Numbered from the stretch's first letter, positions 1-13,110 are shown. The stretch is 64,000 nucleotides of DNA from Halichoerus grypus (GCF_964656455.1 NC_135724.1:13291414-13355413), one strand, 5' to 3'. Translations and numbers: made by a program. The notes: generated by a model not told the origin, from the letters alone.

Positions 1-964
1 ACAGCTAATACGAATTTTCACTGAAAACATTAAGCCACAGAGCCTGGCATAGGTGGCCTCTAAGGGACTCTGGTCGGTTGCCCCTTGCATGGTTTTTACA
101 GACCAGCTCCAGGCAAAGGGTTTCCATGAAATAAGCCATCTCTTGAGGTATAGAAATACGTGGTGACACGCACTCTGAGGATGCCATCTGGGCCTGCCTT
201 CCTGGTGACCGTGTTCCTCCTGCCCCACTGGATGGAGGGGAGTGTGGGGAATTTTGTTTTAAATAAGGCAGGGTGATGTGTCTGGTCCTGCCTTCTCTGC
301 TGGCTGGCATTTCACTTCTTTGAGACTCTGTTTCCTCGCTTAAAAAATAAAGGGCCTTGGAACCCATTCCTTCAGCTTCTTGCATTCTGGTTTTTTTCTG
401 GATGGAGGCACAGCCGGAAGCCTAGCGCCCTTTGGGTACTTAATTCCTGAGGGGGAAAAAAATGTCAGAACCACAATTAACTTAATTGTTTATTTGTGCA
501 AAGGCTTTCTTAGTTAAGTCCAGAGCTTGCCATCTGAATTGGAAGGAGGGTGGCCCCCGGGTTCATGTTCACAGAATGAGCTGCTGTGGCTTTTTCCCCG
601 CTGAGCAGCCAGCTCAGAGAGGAGACGAGAAGCTGGAGAGCAGAGTCTCCACCAGAGTTTGCACCTCTGCCCCAGAGCTGCCTCTGGGCAAACCCTTTCA
701 CCTGAATCTCTGGTTGGCCAGTAAGTCAGGACTCTGGGTGCAGAGCCCCTGTGAGGTTATGAAATCCACCGGTTTGCAGTTCCTGAGCAGAGCAAGAGAG
801 GGGCCCTCGGACCAGGACGTGGGCCTCCGAAGGAAGCCTCTGTTTCTGTTTCTGTGAAGGTCAAGTGGCCGGGCAGGTGGACACGCGGCATTCTTGTGGT
901 GCTCAGGTGAGGGTGAGGGGTGGGAAGTGGTGCTCCGGGCCTTTGGGGCGGGCCTGCAGCCCTC

Positions 965-1165
965 TAAGGCGGGGCTTCTCACCAGGGCTGAGTTTTGCCT
1001 TCCCGCAGCAGAAGGCCTGGAGACCGTTCTGGTTGTTGCAGCTAGGCAGGGGGTTTTATTTGAATTTAGTGGGTAGAGGCCACAGATGCTGCTAAACGTC
1101 CTAGGATGCCCTCCCCCAAGAGAGAATCGCGTAGCCCAAAATGTCAACTGATCCTAAAGCTGGTC
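965..1165 (+). mobile_element. MER5-type hAT-Charlie DNA transposon
   Basis: The stretch keeps the order of MER5A landmarks: a 'cttctcacc' head, then 'tggagacc', 'gtgggtagaggcc', 'gatgctgctaaacgtcct' and 'cccaaaatgtcaa'. It is diverged and non-autonomous, with no coding capacity. It is old, shared mammalian sequence within the BCL2 intron. Confidence 0.75.
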
Positions 1166-1639
1166 AGATTTTCTAAGTTGAAAGCACTGGGTTCCTTCAC
1201 TTCTCTGCCCCACCCCCCCACCTCAGCCTTTTGTGTTTCTTTTTCTTTTCTTTTCTTCTTCTCCACAAACTTAATGACTATTTACTGGGCATTCAGGGAT
1301 AAAATGGTTTCTGGCCTTGAGAAATGCCCTCAGGCAAGACAGTGAGACCGGAAGTCCCAGGAATGCTAAGTGCACCTTACCTTGGTCCCACCTGTGGTCC
1401 CTACTGGGGTCCTGGGAAACAGAGGATGAGCCTCTGATCTGCAAAGAGAAAATGAGGGGAGGGGGCAGAAGAGAGGGGGTGTGACTGGGGCGCCAGGGAA
1501 AGAAAGGAGAGGGTTGCCCGCCTCTCTTCCCCCCCACCAGCACCTACCCCCAGCTGCTGCATTTCTAAGCCCAACCACCTCACCTGCTTGTCCCTCCCTC
1601 TCCCCATCTCAGCCCCTGGCCGCCTCTTCCCTCTACACA

Positions 1640-1657
1640 CCAACAGGGGGCAGCAGA
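1640..1657 (+). promoter_or_regulatory. CTCF-like motif in BCL2 intron
   Basis: The sequence CCAACAGGGGGCAGCAG fits the CTCF core (CCASYAGRKGGCRS) at nearly every position. It sits in a C/G-rich single-copy stretch of the last intron. Motif match only; occupancy is inferred. Confidence 0.5.
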
Positions 1658-2099
1658 GAGCAGCCGACAGAGCCCAAAGCGGCAAACCCAACCTGGGAAC
1701 CATCCCGTCACCTAGACTGCAGAGCGCCCTTTGGCTTCGGTGCCAACAAGTTGGTGCCCTGAGACCCTCCTCGTCCACCAGCCTCCCTCCACACCCTCGA
1801 CCCCAGGAGAGCGCTCCCCCCACCCAGCGCACCGCACAACCCGTGCCAACCTGGTGCGGATCAGGTTCCGTCTGGTGACTCATCTGATGTTACTGCCTTG
1901 CTGTGTGGTTCCTCAAACTTTCAAATGAGGCTGTTTTTGCCTCGTCCGACTGACTGGCCATCCCCTGAGGTGGGAGCTGTGCTCTGACCCCTGCGGTTTC
2001 CCCCAGGCCCCGGGCCAGCCCTGTTCCCGGAGTCAGTGTTCAGGTCTGTGGACTGATGGAGGAGGCACGGCCGTGTCCCCTCGACGCGCCCTCGAACCA

Positions 2100-2220
2100 G
2101 CCTCACAGCTAGTGCCATCACCCCCTCGTCTTTATGGGCGAATAGCTGAGGCTCAGAGGCTTTAGACATCTTGGCCAAGATCTTAAAGCTAGGAAATCGT
2201 AGACTTGGAAATCCAAGTCG
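2100..2220 (-). repeat. MIR fragment (reverse)
   Basis: The order 'ctgaggctcagaggctttagacatcttggccaagatcttaaagcta' is split here into its landmarks: GCTGAGGCTCAGAGG, CTTGGCCAAG and AAAGCTAGGAA. This is the reverse-complement MIR core (gaggctcagagag, cttgcccaag, cacagctagta). It is short and diverged. Confidence 0.5.
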
Positions 2221-3639
2221 ATGTTCTAGACTCTACCACACACCCCATGGCCATTCCAGTCAGAGATGGGTGTGGTGGGGAGGTAACGGGGCTTGGTCAA
2301 GAAGGGCTTCACAGAGGAGGTGATGTGTGAGCGGAGTGTTGAGAGGCACGAGGATGTGGTGGGAGCTGGGGTCAGCTGGAGGGGTGCGGTTTCAGCTGAT
2401 GCCGCCCGTACGTCCATGGAGTTTAAGGTCTCAGCTGGGTGGGGCTGGAGGCGTGGGACAGGGCCAGGTCACCCCCTGGGGAATGGGGAGTCGCTCGGGG
2501 CATTTGAATGAGAGAGAAGGACTCGCCCGTTGGTGCTTTAAGAGCAGCAGCACGGAGGGCAGGCTGGAGGAACGCCGGGCGGTGCCGAGATGGGGAGCGA
2601 GGCAGCAGGGTGAAGGGAGGTGGCATCAGAGGACTTGGAAAGAGGAGCCTCCGTGTAGCAGAGAAGGCAGTGACAGGGGTGGGTGGGGAGGGGAGAGAGA
2701 AGTTGGGAATCACTTCTGGGCTTCCCACTAGGTGGTGGGCTGCCCGGGGGTTTAGAGGCAGATTATGGGAAGGCTTAAGGAGTGCATTGGGTTTGAGGTA
2801 CCTGATGTATATGTGGGTACTTTGGTTCTAGATTAGGGTTCGATGTCTCATTGGGCAGCCATGGGCATAAAGGGCCCTTAGCAAAGTTGTAGCTGAAATC
2901 AAGGAAGAGAATGAGGTCTCTACCTCTTGGGGGCAGCTGGTTCCCTAAGTCCATCCCTCTGCGCAGAATAGCACTGCCTTACCTGTGTCCCTAAGCTACC
3001 TACTCCAGGTTGACAGGAATGACCCACAGTGGGAAGGTTCAGGGAGGTGATGAATAAATGCTTTTTCTTTTCCTTTCTGTACGGTTGAGAGTTCATGAAT
3101 ACCCCCAGCTTCCACAGCCAGGCGGCCCCTTTCCAGGGCCACATCTGATTCGTGAGCATTGTCCTATGGAAGGCTCCTTTCCTCTCGACTATGCCAGCTA
3201 TCTGTCTTCCTCTGGATCTGCCACTGGCTTTTGAAGTTTCCAGCTCTGCGTGGAGCATTCCAGGTGGGACCTGATGGCTTAGCACAGTTAGATGTTCTTT
3301 CTGTTGCCTGGTGAGGACCAGGCTGGCCCTTCTGCACTGAGATCTGGGGGCAGTAGCTTCTACTGACTCCAAAACTCTTCTCCTGGGCTCGTAGCTGACC
3401 GCTCAAAGGCATCGGGTCTAGTTTGAATTTTTTTTTTTTAAGAATCACCTTGACTAATGATGTTAGGCAGTAAGATTCTAAGATCAAAAACAGCAAGCCC
3501 TGCAAAGAGAAATTTACCAGCTTCAGACTTTGCACATTGCTATTTTCATGGGTGCATTTCCTACCATCTCCTTATAAAGAAGGTCCCCAGGAAAGGGACA
3601 CCAAGAGATCTGACAGTTAAATGAAAGACAAGAGAAGAA

Positions 3640-3940
3640 TGGAAGGGAATTGCAATTACTGGATGCCAGTCCCTGTGCTGAGTGCTTCACAGAGGTCCCT
3701 TATCCTGGTGATGACTCTAGAACTAGAGACTTACTTTCCACGTTTTATGAATTAAGAAATGGAGGCTCAGAGAGGTTGAAGACCTTATCTCACATGAGTT
3801 AGATTGAAGCATTCCCGGGAAAGAAAGAAGAACAGGTAACTCATCCAACTCATTGACGCAGCTAGTAATGTGCAGAGTCCAGGTTCGAGCCCAGATCTGC
3901 CTTGTTCAAGTGCTCATGCTCCTACCCCTCCATCAGGCTT
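3640..3940 (-). repeat. MIR SINE (reverse)
   Basis: Clear reverse MIR landmarks appear in order: 'ccctgtgctgagtgcttcac', 'aaatggaggctcagagaggtt', 'cagctagtaatgtgcagagt', 'ccaggttcgagcccagatct' (each 20 bases or shorter) and 'gtgctcatgctcctacc'. This is one of the better preserved MIRs in the window, probably nearly full length. Confidence 0.75.
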
Positions 3941-6654
3941 CATCCTCGGGGGGTGGAAGGAGGAGGCACAGAATCAGAGGGCGAGCGAGGTCATTTTTTA
4001 GGAGAGAGAGAGCTGAAGTTGTGTGGGTATGCTAGCCTCTTACATTTTCTGTAGGTAGAAAATACCAAAATTGAAGACACAGTGAGGCATTATCGCCTGA
4101 CCAGTCCACCATCCTGCTCTAATGGATATTCTCTAATTTCTCCAAACCCGAGTAATTACATCTTCGGGTAAGAAAGGAACCCCTAGTAGGTGCTGAGGAC
4201 AGACCCATGAATTCTTATTCTTTTGTCTCCTGGGAATACTTTTCACTTTATTATTTAGTAGTAGGAACATTTCGGGGCAGCACTGTGCAGGTAGATGGGT
4301 TGGCTAGTTTGACAAAAAGCCCTGTGCACAAACGCTAGAAAAATTAAAGAATAGATTTCATCATCTCAACTCCTTCTGACCTCACTTAACTCAACAGCAA
4401 AACCTCAGGCATGTGGATGAATTTGGGGGAAGCTTTTTACCAATTAATGAAAAAAAAAACCCTTTAATTTTAGAATCTCTTGGAAGAGATCTGTTTTTAA
4501 AATTTCAAGTACCTAGAATTGGGCACACACGGAGTGTTGTTGCCAAGTGGCGGCTTTGCTTAGTGAATAATGACCACATCAAAACACCAGGCTCGGTATG
4601 TTGTGCTCCGTTTCTGGTCCCATAACAGTTACATCAGTTTGGTGTCAAATACATGTTTCTAAAGAAGCTGAACACTGTTTTCTCTTACTTAGATAAACAA
4701 ACTCCTTGATGTCTATTTATAACTATTTGTTAGTGAGTCTCTTGTAAGCTGCACAAGGCGGTCGGAACCCGAAGGAGATGTTTTGCAGGTTGGCCGTTGA
4801 GTAAAGACTGTTTTGATCAGGGTCTCAGTATCTCCTACCCAAGCCCCTACTTGCAGTTCTGAATTAGTATTTTTCAGAAAGTCATCCAAAGCTGTCCTGC
4901 GGCTGCTGTAGATTATACACGGAGAGAGCCACTACCAGCTTTGCTTCTTCCTGTGAAGGAGCCTGGCCTTGAGAATTAGCCAACGGGCCCATTTAACTCT
5001 GCTTCCTAGCTCATTTATCCAAGGGCTCGGTGCACCACTGAAAACCTTCCTATAACAGAAAGCCAGTGTTTGGGGGGCATTTGGTTTCAACTTGCTTGTG
5101 TTTGAACATTTATATTTATAATCGTGCTAATCTCTAAGGGACTCAAATCACATTAAGAGCTTTATCTAAGGCTGCCAAGGAAATTAGCATGTATCCACAT
5201 GACTGGGAATGATGAGAAATTGGGTTGGGCCTACAGAAATTTAATAAGCTCCGACTTTCATTTCAATTATCTTCTCCATGAGATTTTGTTTTTAAACCCA
5301 CGCAGTCAGGCCTGGGTACACATTTCCCCCTCTGCCTTCGGCTCGTGCCGTCACCCTCACCCCAGCCCCTCACCACTGTGGCCAGCTTGCCTGGATGAAC
5401 TGGCCCGCTTCGTCTCCTCCTTCTCTGAACCCCCATGGCCCATGTCTCCGTGCCTGTTAGGTCTTTCCTTTCTTGTGTGGCTCCCTCCTGGCTTCTCACA
5501 GACTTGTCTCCGACTAGAGGGAGAAGAATGTTTGTGAGTCTCTCTTGAGTTCACCCCAGAGTTTAGGTCAAGCTAGTCACATAACTGTACCCAGTCAATA
5601 ATGTGGGATGGACGGTTAGTCAGGCAGGGGGTGGACTGGTGTGGTGGGAGGTACATGGGCCAGAGGGGAAAGTAGCTTAGGGTCACCACAGACACTGTTA
5701 GTGTGGGGAAGGGAATTTTGGGGGGAAATCTAAACAGATGAATTTGATCAATCAGGCTAATTTATACAAAAAGCACAAGAAGGGGAAAGTTCCCTGTGAG
5801 CAATTGGAGAGATGAAAGAGAAGCAGGGAATGCCCCTGACTGCATTACAGGAGGGGAAACCAAGATGACTTGTCAAGTAATTTGTTGAAGCTAAAATGAG
5901 AGCTCAGTGTAGTCAGGATGAAAAGAGGCTGGCCCATTTGCCTGCTCGGTGGAGACATGGCTTGGTACTCTTTGAAGAATGTCGCCTGTCAATCTAGAAG
6001 AATATGACTGGAGTCACCCAGTGGAGGTTGGAGAGCCGATCCCCACTGTCCCAACCAGGAGAACTCCTTCCCAAGCATCAGATTTTATGTTGCAGCCCGA
6101 CCTTCCTAGAACTGTTATTGCCAGAAGTTCTGCACAATGACTTCACTAAGCTTTAGCGTTTTTTTGAGGCATCCCTATGTAAATTTACCTCTCTATCCCT
6201 ACATGGAGACTGCTGGTTTATCAGACTGAAACAGCTCACCAAAGGCCAAGCGGAGTCCGATTTTAGAATTTGTTCCAGGTTCTTGGGTACAGAGAAGGCT
6301 TAGTAATGACAGTTTCACAGCCTAGGGGGAATGTAACTTGAGAGAAGAACGATAGGAGCAAAGACAAATGTGAAGGGAAAGGGTGATAGCAAATTAAGAG
6401 GGATAAGGGAAGGGGGGAAAAAAAAGTAGATATTCATAGCAATAAGAGAAGAAAAATCATTACAATGTCCAGAGGACAAAAAAAAGTGATTTTTCTGTTT
6501 TTTGGGGTTTTTTTTGTCTTTGGGCCCTACTGCATCTACCACTGTTGCTAGAAGGTGAGAGCAGGTGCTTTTTGTGGAACCCACTCTTGAAGTAGCATTG
6601 CTGAAGGGAGAGGAGAGGCACCATAGCAATCTTTCTACCAGATCTCTGTTCTAT

Positions 6655-6690
6655 TTTCTGTTTTGTTTTGTTTTGTTTTGTTTTCATTTT
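6655..6690. repeat. (TTTTG)n microsatellite
   Basis: Four to five tandem TTTTG units follow a short T/G-rich lead. On the opposite strand this reads CAAAA, the usual decay product of a retroposon tail, but no recognisable element body is attached. Confidence 0.85.
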
Positions 6691-7289
6691 CAGGCTGACT
6701 TAAGCAAAGTGGGGAAAAATCGTATCTGGACAAAGGAAACTACTCTCCCTAAATCTAAAAGCCTTATGTCAAGAGAACCCTTTCTGGAGAGAGCCATATA
6801 GTTAAGCATTGTGCTTGATTCCAAACAAAAACTAGATAAAGGGTTAGAAATCAATATTATTAATGGCATCTCTCTTCCTCACTGCTAAAGCCTCTGCCAG
6901 GCCACTCTAATAACAGTGGAAAGGAAAACTGGAGATTCCATCAAGAAAAGGCTTTTAAAGGAAGGCTGTGTTATTGCATTATTATTTGGACTCTCTCTCT
7001 GAATACATGAATGGTTCCAGGTTTTTTAAAAATATGGGTTGAGGGTGGCAGACTTAAATCTCACTGGGCTAGAATAGTGACGTGGGCAGAAATAAGTCAA
7101 AGCTCTCTGTTATCAACCAACATTTATGATAGAAATTAGCTTGATTTTTTTCTCATAATTTAAACTTTTTCAAAGAGACAGAGATGTTATATGTGAGCAA
7201 GTCCCTGCCGTATTCAAGCTTATGACATCTTGGCTCTGTGCAAGCCCCTTTTGCTGGGAGTCATTACTCTGTTTAGGGAGGCTGTGTGA

Positions 7290-7495
7290 GAGAGTGGAGA
7301 GGCAAGGGATTTTAGGTCCAGAATTATGGGTTTGAGTCCTGGTTCCACTATTGATTAAGTGTGTGTCCTTGAAAAAGTTACATATTCTTGATCATCTGTA
7401 AAATGGGGGTGACAACAGTCATAACTTACCTGTGGGTTTTTGTGAGGTTCACACTAGTTGGTAGATACGGGAACACTTTATCAACTATAGTATGC
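7290..7495 (+). repeat. MIR SINE
   Basis: Sense MIR landmarks run in order: 'gggtttgagtcctggttcca', 'ctattgattaagtgtgtg', 'tccttgaaaaagttac', 'atctgtaaaatgggggtgac' and 'gtgaggttcaca'. It is diverged but continuous across the core. Confidence 0.75.
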
Positions 7496-8135
7496 CATGT
7501 GAATATTTGTTTTCATTCACAACAGGTACCTTTATAATAAGGGGAAAGAGGAGGCTATCATTTCATTTTCAATGTATGTTCACTTTTTATTTACTAACCC
7601 TTGTGTCCCACCGTGTTCCAGCCGGCAAACTCGCGACCAGGAGGACCTGTTGTCACTTCTTACTATGACATTGCATTAGTGTGAGGTTTACTCCTTATCC
7701 AGCACCTGATAACTTTTGGCCTTTAAAAATAAGGATAAAAGTCCCAGAGTCAGAAAGATTAAGGATTAAATTAAGTTTTAAAATAACACATCTTCTCATA
7801 TATTCTCTTCTCGTTTATATGGTGCTGGTAATTTTTAAAATTAGATTTTCCTCAGGGCATTTCGTACTAAAAATGATGAAGTTCCTTATCCATTGTAATT
7901 GCATTTCTTTTGATTTTCTTTTATTATGACTTGCATATCACTGACACTTTTTTCCTGGAATGTTAAAAGTATACATCATCCAGCTAAAAGGAAAAAATAC
8001 TGTCCTAATGAAAATGGAAAAGAGAGAGTGGATATTCCTCTCTTTTGGTTCCAAACAAGGCAAAGTCCTCATTCCTCATTCTTTGTACATGCCAAGGTTG
8101 ATGTCATGGATCCAAACCAGTTTTGAGTTATCTGA

Positions 8136-8185
8136 AATGAAAAAAAAAAAAAGAAAAGAAAGAAAGAAAAAGAAAAAGACATTTC
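8136..8185. repeat. A-rich / (GAAA)n tract
   Basis: A run of 12 or more A followed by GAAAA and GAAA units. It looks like an old retroposon tail. No SINE or LINE body is recognisable upstream. Confidence 0.7.
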
Positions 8186-9264
8186 AACAATCTTCTAAAG
8201 CTTGAAAAACAAATTGTCCACAGTCTGATAACCCAAAAATGAGTGAATGGATTTTCTCTGTAATTAACAGGTGGTGGGAGCCTCGAGGGACATTGGGGGA
8301 AATGTTTAAAAATGGAAAGTTTCAGTTCAAAGGGGGTGCTCTAGGAGATCCAAGAAATGCTGGAGGGGCTGAAAAGGAATAACATGGTTATCCTGAGTAA
8401 CATGATTCTATTGTCTGAGGAACAGGACTGAAAACCATAAAGTTCCTTTTGGTTGATGCATTAACTTACCACTAATGAATATTGTTGGTGAGTGATAAGT
8501 GGGACACATCCAGGGAAGGTGTTTGTTAATTCTTTATAAAATCCTCTCTGCATTATTGAAATATGGCTCTCATTCCATTTGAACCATAGTCCCACATAGC
8601 TGTTGGAATAGATAGTTGGGACTTCAGGAACCATCCCTGGGATTCTCATTTCTGGTGCCTTGATGGTTTGGGCAGTTGTTTCTTCTGTTGTCTAGAATAT
8701 CAAGCACTTTCCTAAGTTCCCTCTCTGTGAGGCCAGTTCCTCCCAGGTTTCCTCTCATGAAACCAGCTCTAGGATTCAGGCTTCCCTTTGCACCTGGAAT
8801 AAATGGAATAGCAACTCTGGGACTTTCGATGGGATCCAAAAAGGCCCTAGTGGCTGTGTGTCTGCCAGTGTCCCAGTTACATCACCCTTTCCATCCTCCC
8901 TGCTTCGGACACACAGACACAAAACAGAGTCCCCAAAATCTACGAGTTATGTAAACTTGGATCCCGAGAGAGCCTTCAGAGGCCATGAGGGGCCTTATCT
9001 TCCTGTCAGTAATGAGGGTCTTGAAACCTGGAAAGGTGACTCCCTTGACAGCAAAGAGAAAGCCTGAGCCAGTTGCGGACACTCGGACCCCACAGCTTGC
9101 CCACTGAGTGGATTGTGAAATGACCAAGAATCGTGTGATGAGCTTCTGAGTCAGTGCGCGGCTCTGCTCGACTTAGGCCTTTGGAAGGGTGTCTTCCATT
9201 GTCAGACTTTAAAACTTGGAAGTCTTACGTTCTTATCAGAAGGGCCCGTAGACTTGATGGCAGT

Positions 9265-9555
9265 ACATTTTTATTTTTTTATTGAGATATAATTGACATA
9301 TAACATTACATTAGTTTCAGGTGTAGAACAGTGATTCGATATTTATTTATGTGGTGAAATGATCACCACAATAAGTCTGTGAACATCCGTCATCGTGCAT
9401 AGTGATTGCAATGTTTTCCCTGTGACGAGAACTTTTAAAATCTACTGCCTCAGCACCTTTCAAATATGGAATACTGTGTTATTCACTGTAGTCGCCCCTG
9501 TGCATTACATCCGTAGGACTTATTTATTTTATGTCTGGAAGTTTGAACAGAAGGT
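9265..9555 (-). mobile_element. L1 LINE 3' end (antisense)
   Basis: The segment opens with a T-rich tract and 'attgagatataattgacata', then 'tttcaggtgtagaacagtga' and 'gtggtgaaatgatcaccaca'. This is the reverse complement of the mammalian L1 3' end of the L1MA/L1MB type. Flanking GTAGACTTGATGG-like and GTAGACATGACAA-like stretches may be the decayed target duplication. No coding remains. Confidence 0.85.
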
Positions 9556-9807
9556 CTTGTAGACATGACAATGAAATTATAATTTTTTAATATCCAGGAT
9601 TACCCTTAATAAAACCATCTTTTCCAAGTGATGTACCAAGTCAGTAAAACTTACCTATTTAAATCTGTAACCCAGCCACCATAAACTTATGCCCAGAGTC
9701 AGACCTCTCTCAAAACCCCCCAGGGTGTGTGTGAAATAACCCTGATAGGTTTTTCGCAGCTTTTCAAGTTGTTTTAGTAGATTAGGATTTACCTCAAAAG
9801 GCATTTA

Positions 9808-10007
9808 TCTATTTTTTTTTAAGATTTGTTTATTTTGGAGAGAGACAGCACACTTGTGCACATGGAGGGCGGGTAGAGAGAATCTCAAGCAGACTCCCCG
9901 CTGAGCGCGGAGCCTGACACAGGGCACGATCCCAGGACCCTGAGATCATGACCCGAGCCAACATCAGGAGTCGGATGCTTGACCGACTGTGCCACCCAGG
10001 CGCCCCC
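9808..10007 (-). mobile_element. Carnivore tRNA-Lys SINE (SINEC type)
   Basis: On the minus strand this is a complete SINE: the GGGGCGCCTGGGTGGC head ends at about 10007 and the body contains 'gatctcagggtcctgggat'-like sequence. The A-tail reads as the T-run near 9812. Target duplications TACCTCAAAAGGCATTTA (from 9790) and TACCTCAAAAAGCATTTA (10008-10025) differ at one base, so the copy is moderately old. Confidence 0.93.
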
Positions 10008-12079
10008 TACCTCAAAAAGCATTTAAGTGATGTTTCAGGTTTAAATGGAAACAGAAAGCATATAAAGTTATAAGACTTAAGAATTTCAAGAATTAGGCAG
10101 AGGTCAAAAACTCAGAAAAAGCGACATTTGGACATTTTTGTTCTGCTCTTTGATCCACTACATGTCCCCCTCCGGTTGTCCCATCACTACCCTGTCAGTA
10201 TTTAAACCTGCAAGGGTCAACGGAGGCTGTGCAGCCAACACCTGGCTCGGACTCCAGCCGGGGTCTGACGGCCACGGTCAGGGGCAGCAAGGACACCCTG
10301 CATGAACTCGTACCCTCTCCTGCAGGTTTCAGCCCGGCCCAGATTCTCAGGTCACGTCCATGACCAGGGTCCCTCCACCAGGATGAGGGCTGACAGGGCC
10401 CCACGCAGCTATGGCCAAACCCTTCCCGCGGCTGCAGGCCTTGAGTTTCATTTAGCCAACATGCAGTCCTCTCCCATCTGAGAGGGTGGGGAATTATCAT
10501 CTTCCAGAAAATTCAGAGCAGGCAAAGGAAGACCAGGAACAAAAAAATTCGGAGCTGAAGAATGAACTTTAGCAAGACAAGGAGGGAACGGGAGAGCAAA
10601 GCAGAAGTCAAAGACAGTGGAGAACAATGGGGAATTTCGGGGGGGAATGGGATCTGGGGTGTAAGACGAGCAACCTGTCTGTGTTACAGTGGAGTCTGGA
10701 GCTCGGTGGTGAGGTGTCGGAGGACTGGCTCGGGTCCAGCCGTCTCTGCACCTCACTGTTGAGTAAAGCCACCCAGCAGGATGGAGGGTGTCCTGTGCTG
10801 AGGATGGATCTGAGCACCGAGCCCCTCATACAAAAGCGACAGACCCAGGGATTCGGCCTTCGCTTGTCCGTCCTGAATTTGGAGCCCTTGCCATTGAACA
10901 TATTTCCTGTCTTACAGCTCCTGACATTTTAAAGAAAGGGTTTCTGGCTTGCTTGGCCGACTGCAGCAATCACAAACCTGCCCCACAAACTAGCCTTCCA
11001 GAAACAAACCGAACCAAACATTAACGGATTAAACACCCAGCGAGCAGATGGGTTCTTGTAAAATGCTCTGTGGGCAGGTTCCTAGGAATTTAAAGGTCTC
11101 TGGCTTTGTTAAGTTATGAAAAACTTCCAAATTTAAGTCAGCAGAGCAAGCTGTTATAGTCATGAGATGAGTCGGTGGTGCTTGGTGGGAGAAAGACCAG
11201 CTTGGCTGCCTGGCGGCCTGCCGAGCAGAGGTCAGGGCGGTGGGGCGGGGGGGAAGTGCCTCCCTCACCCCTCGCTCTGCCCGTGGTGGGGGAGCTGCTC
11301 CTGTTCGTGCCTGCTGGGGACTCCATCACTTTTGATTCAGCAGGAACCCTTGGAAGGACTGAAACCCAGTTACTGCTCTGGAGGCTCTCGGGCCACCTAT
11401 GTTAATATTCTAAATAGGCTTCAAGTTGGATTTGTTTTTGTGACTCCAGGAAATTTTGCCTCCTTCACATTCCAGAATGCCCTGTGAAGCCGCGCAGTAA
11501 ATAGGAGGGCTTTTCCTGAATGCTGTGGAAGGAATTTCTCCTTCAGGATTCATGCCTCTATCTTCACGGCATTTTTAAATACTCTTGAGGTGGCACGTGA
11601 GGAATCAGCCACCAGGGCCAAACCACAGACGGGGGAATTACAGAATGCCCCACACGTTCCCGTGGGATCCAGCTCTGCAGAGCGCCCGGGGCTGGTGGCG
11701 AGGGGCCGTCCTTGAGACTTGTGCTCTCTCCCTAATCACGGGGCTTCTTTCTGTTCGTGCAGCCCTGCTCACTCTGACTCGCCCCCCACCCCCGGCTGCG
11801 CACACGGGCCCACCTTAGGACCTGCCACGGTGCGGCCACCAACGCCCCCCCTTGCTTCCATGTCCCGAGATGCCATCCCTCCTTCTCGTCCCTCATGCAC
11901 ACTCCTTCGGGCTCAGCCCCTGTCCCCTCCAGCCCATCTGAAAGACTCCTGATGCACTGATTGAGCATTCCCTGTCACTCCTCAGGCTTTTTGTTTAACC
12001 TCTCATACTTACCGCTTGTCTCCGCCACGCCTTGGTCTCGTACTTCTTTTCTGTCTCCCCTAAGAGAAGCAAAGTGTGG

Positions 12080-12235
12080 GGTTAAAAAAGCACATGCCTG
12101 GGGAGTTGTAGAGGCCCCGATTCAAATTGCAGCTTTGCCACCATGAGCTGTGTGACCTGGGGCACGTTGTGTAACCTCTCTGGCCCCCGTCTCTTCTGTA
12201 TAATGTCATTTATAAGAGCCACCTCATGGGGTTTG
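12080..12235 (+). repeat. MIR SINE
   Basis: Sense MIR signs: 'gattcaaattgcagctttgc', 'agctgtgtgacctggggcac', 'taacctctctggcccc' and a degraded 'tgtataatg' in place of the usual 'tgtaaaatgg'. It is diverged but unambiguous in its middle. Confidence 0.7.
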
Positions 12236-12689
12236 GCACCACAGTGAGCTCTCGCTCCTCATCCCAGAAGGAGACACTAAATAAATCCTTCCATAAGTGG
12301 TGTGGCTGTGGTTGGATTGCTTGGTGCAGATATGTCCAAAGGAGAGATCAAAGCCAAACACACCCAGGGCCACAGTGGTGAAAGAGGACCCGGGCAGGGC
12401 TCGGGAGGGCCATCCAGAAGTTTGCACTCATTTTGTTATGAAAAGCATGTTGCACGTGGATCCAAGATTCATGCACTTGGCCAAGGGCTTCCCTCGGTGG
12501 AAATAACAATTTGCTGGACCCAAAGTCCCGCCTGAAGGCTCCACCAGCCCAGACTTGAGCTTCTTCTTATGACCTTAGGGGCGAACAGTATTTCCAGGGA
12601 GACACTGCTGTCTCTGAGTCGCCCCACTGGAAGAGTGTTTGTGGAGCTTCTGATTCGGGTCAGGCGCTGTATCGGGCTTAAGGAGCTTG

Positions 12690-13110
12690 TTGTCGAATAG
12701 ACAGACCCCCACCGGCCACTAGCTTTTCCCCGGCAGCACGGAGCGGCGGCCGCGCGCAGAGCAGGTGCTCCGTGCCTGTTGGCATCCTGAAATTCGCCTG
12801 AGCTGACCGGCCCCAGGGTGTCAGCGGTGGCAGGAGCCTGCGAGGCCGTGCGGGGGTGAGGTTCGGCTCCCATTCTGGGTCCAGCCAGCAAATCCGTGAG
12901 CACCTTCGGCAGACGGCTCCCACGGGCTCCTCGCTGCCAGCCGAAACTGCGTCCAAGCATATGATGGGAAGCGACCGTTGCCCGGGAAGTCAAGCTCCCC
13001 GGGGCACAGCCTCTCTCCTTGTAAGTGGCCGCTGCCAGCCACACGGACGGGCCTCTCTTGGCGAGCGCGTGTCATGCTCCGACCTTGTCGATGTCCACAG
13101 CGGGTCAGGC
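12690..13110. promoter_or_regulatory. CpG-rich island in BCL2 last intron
   Basis: By eye I count close to 39 CpG in roughly 460 bases (12661-13120), with GC near 60 percent. The observed/expected ratio is therefore around 0.8-0.9, far above the surrounding intron. The densest part is near 12740-12760 (GGCGGCCGCGCGC). There is no recognisable exon or TATA-type promoter. It may be an orphan island, an intragenic enhancer or promoter, or a product of GC-biased gene conversion. Confidence 0.6.

Noticed and set aside
9788..10025. Canid-type SINEC_Cf insertion suggesting dog
   Set aside because: The head reads GGGGCGCCTGGGTGGC and not the canid GGGATCCCTGGGTGGCGC form. All SINEs here are of the arctoid or older carnivore type.
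12469..13044. 191-codon open frame on the - strand
   Set aside because: It overlaps the intronic CpG-rich patch. Arg/Ser/Pro-rich shadow translation explained by GC content.
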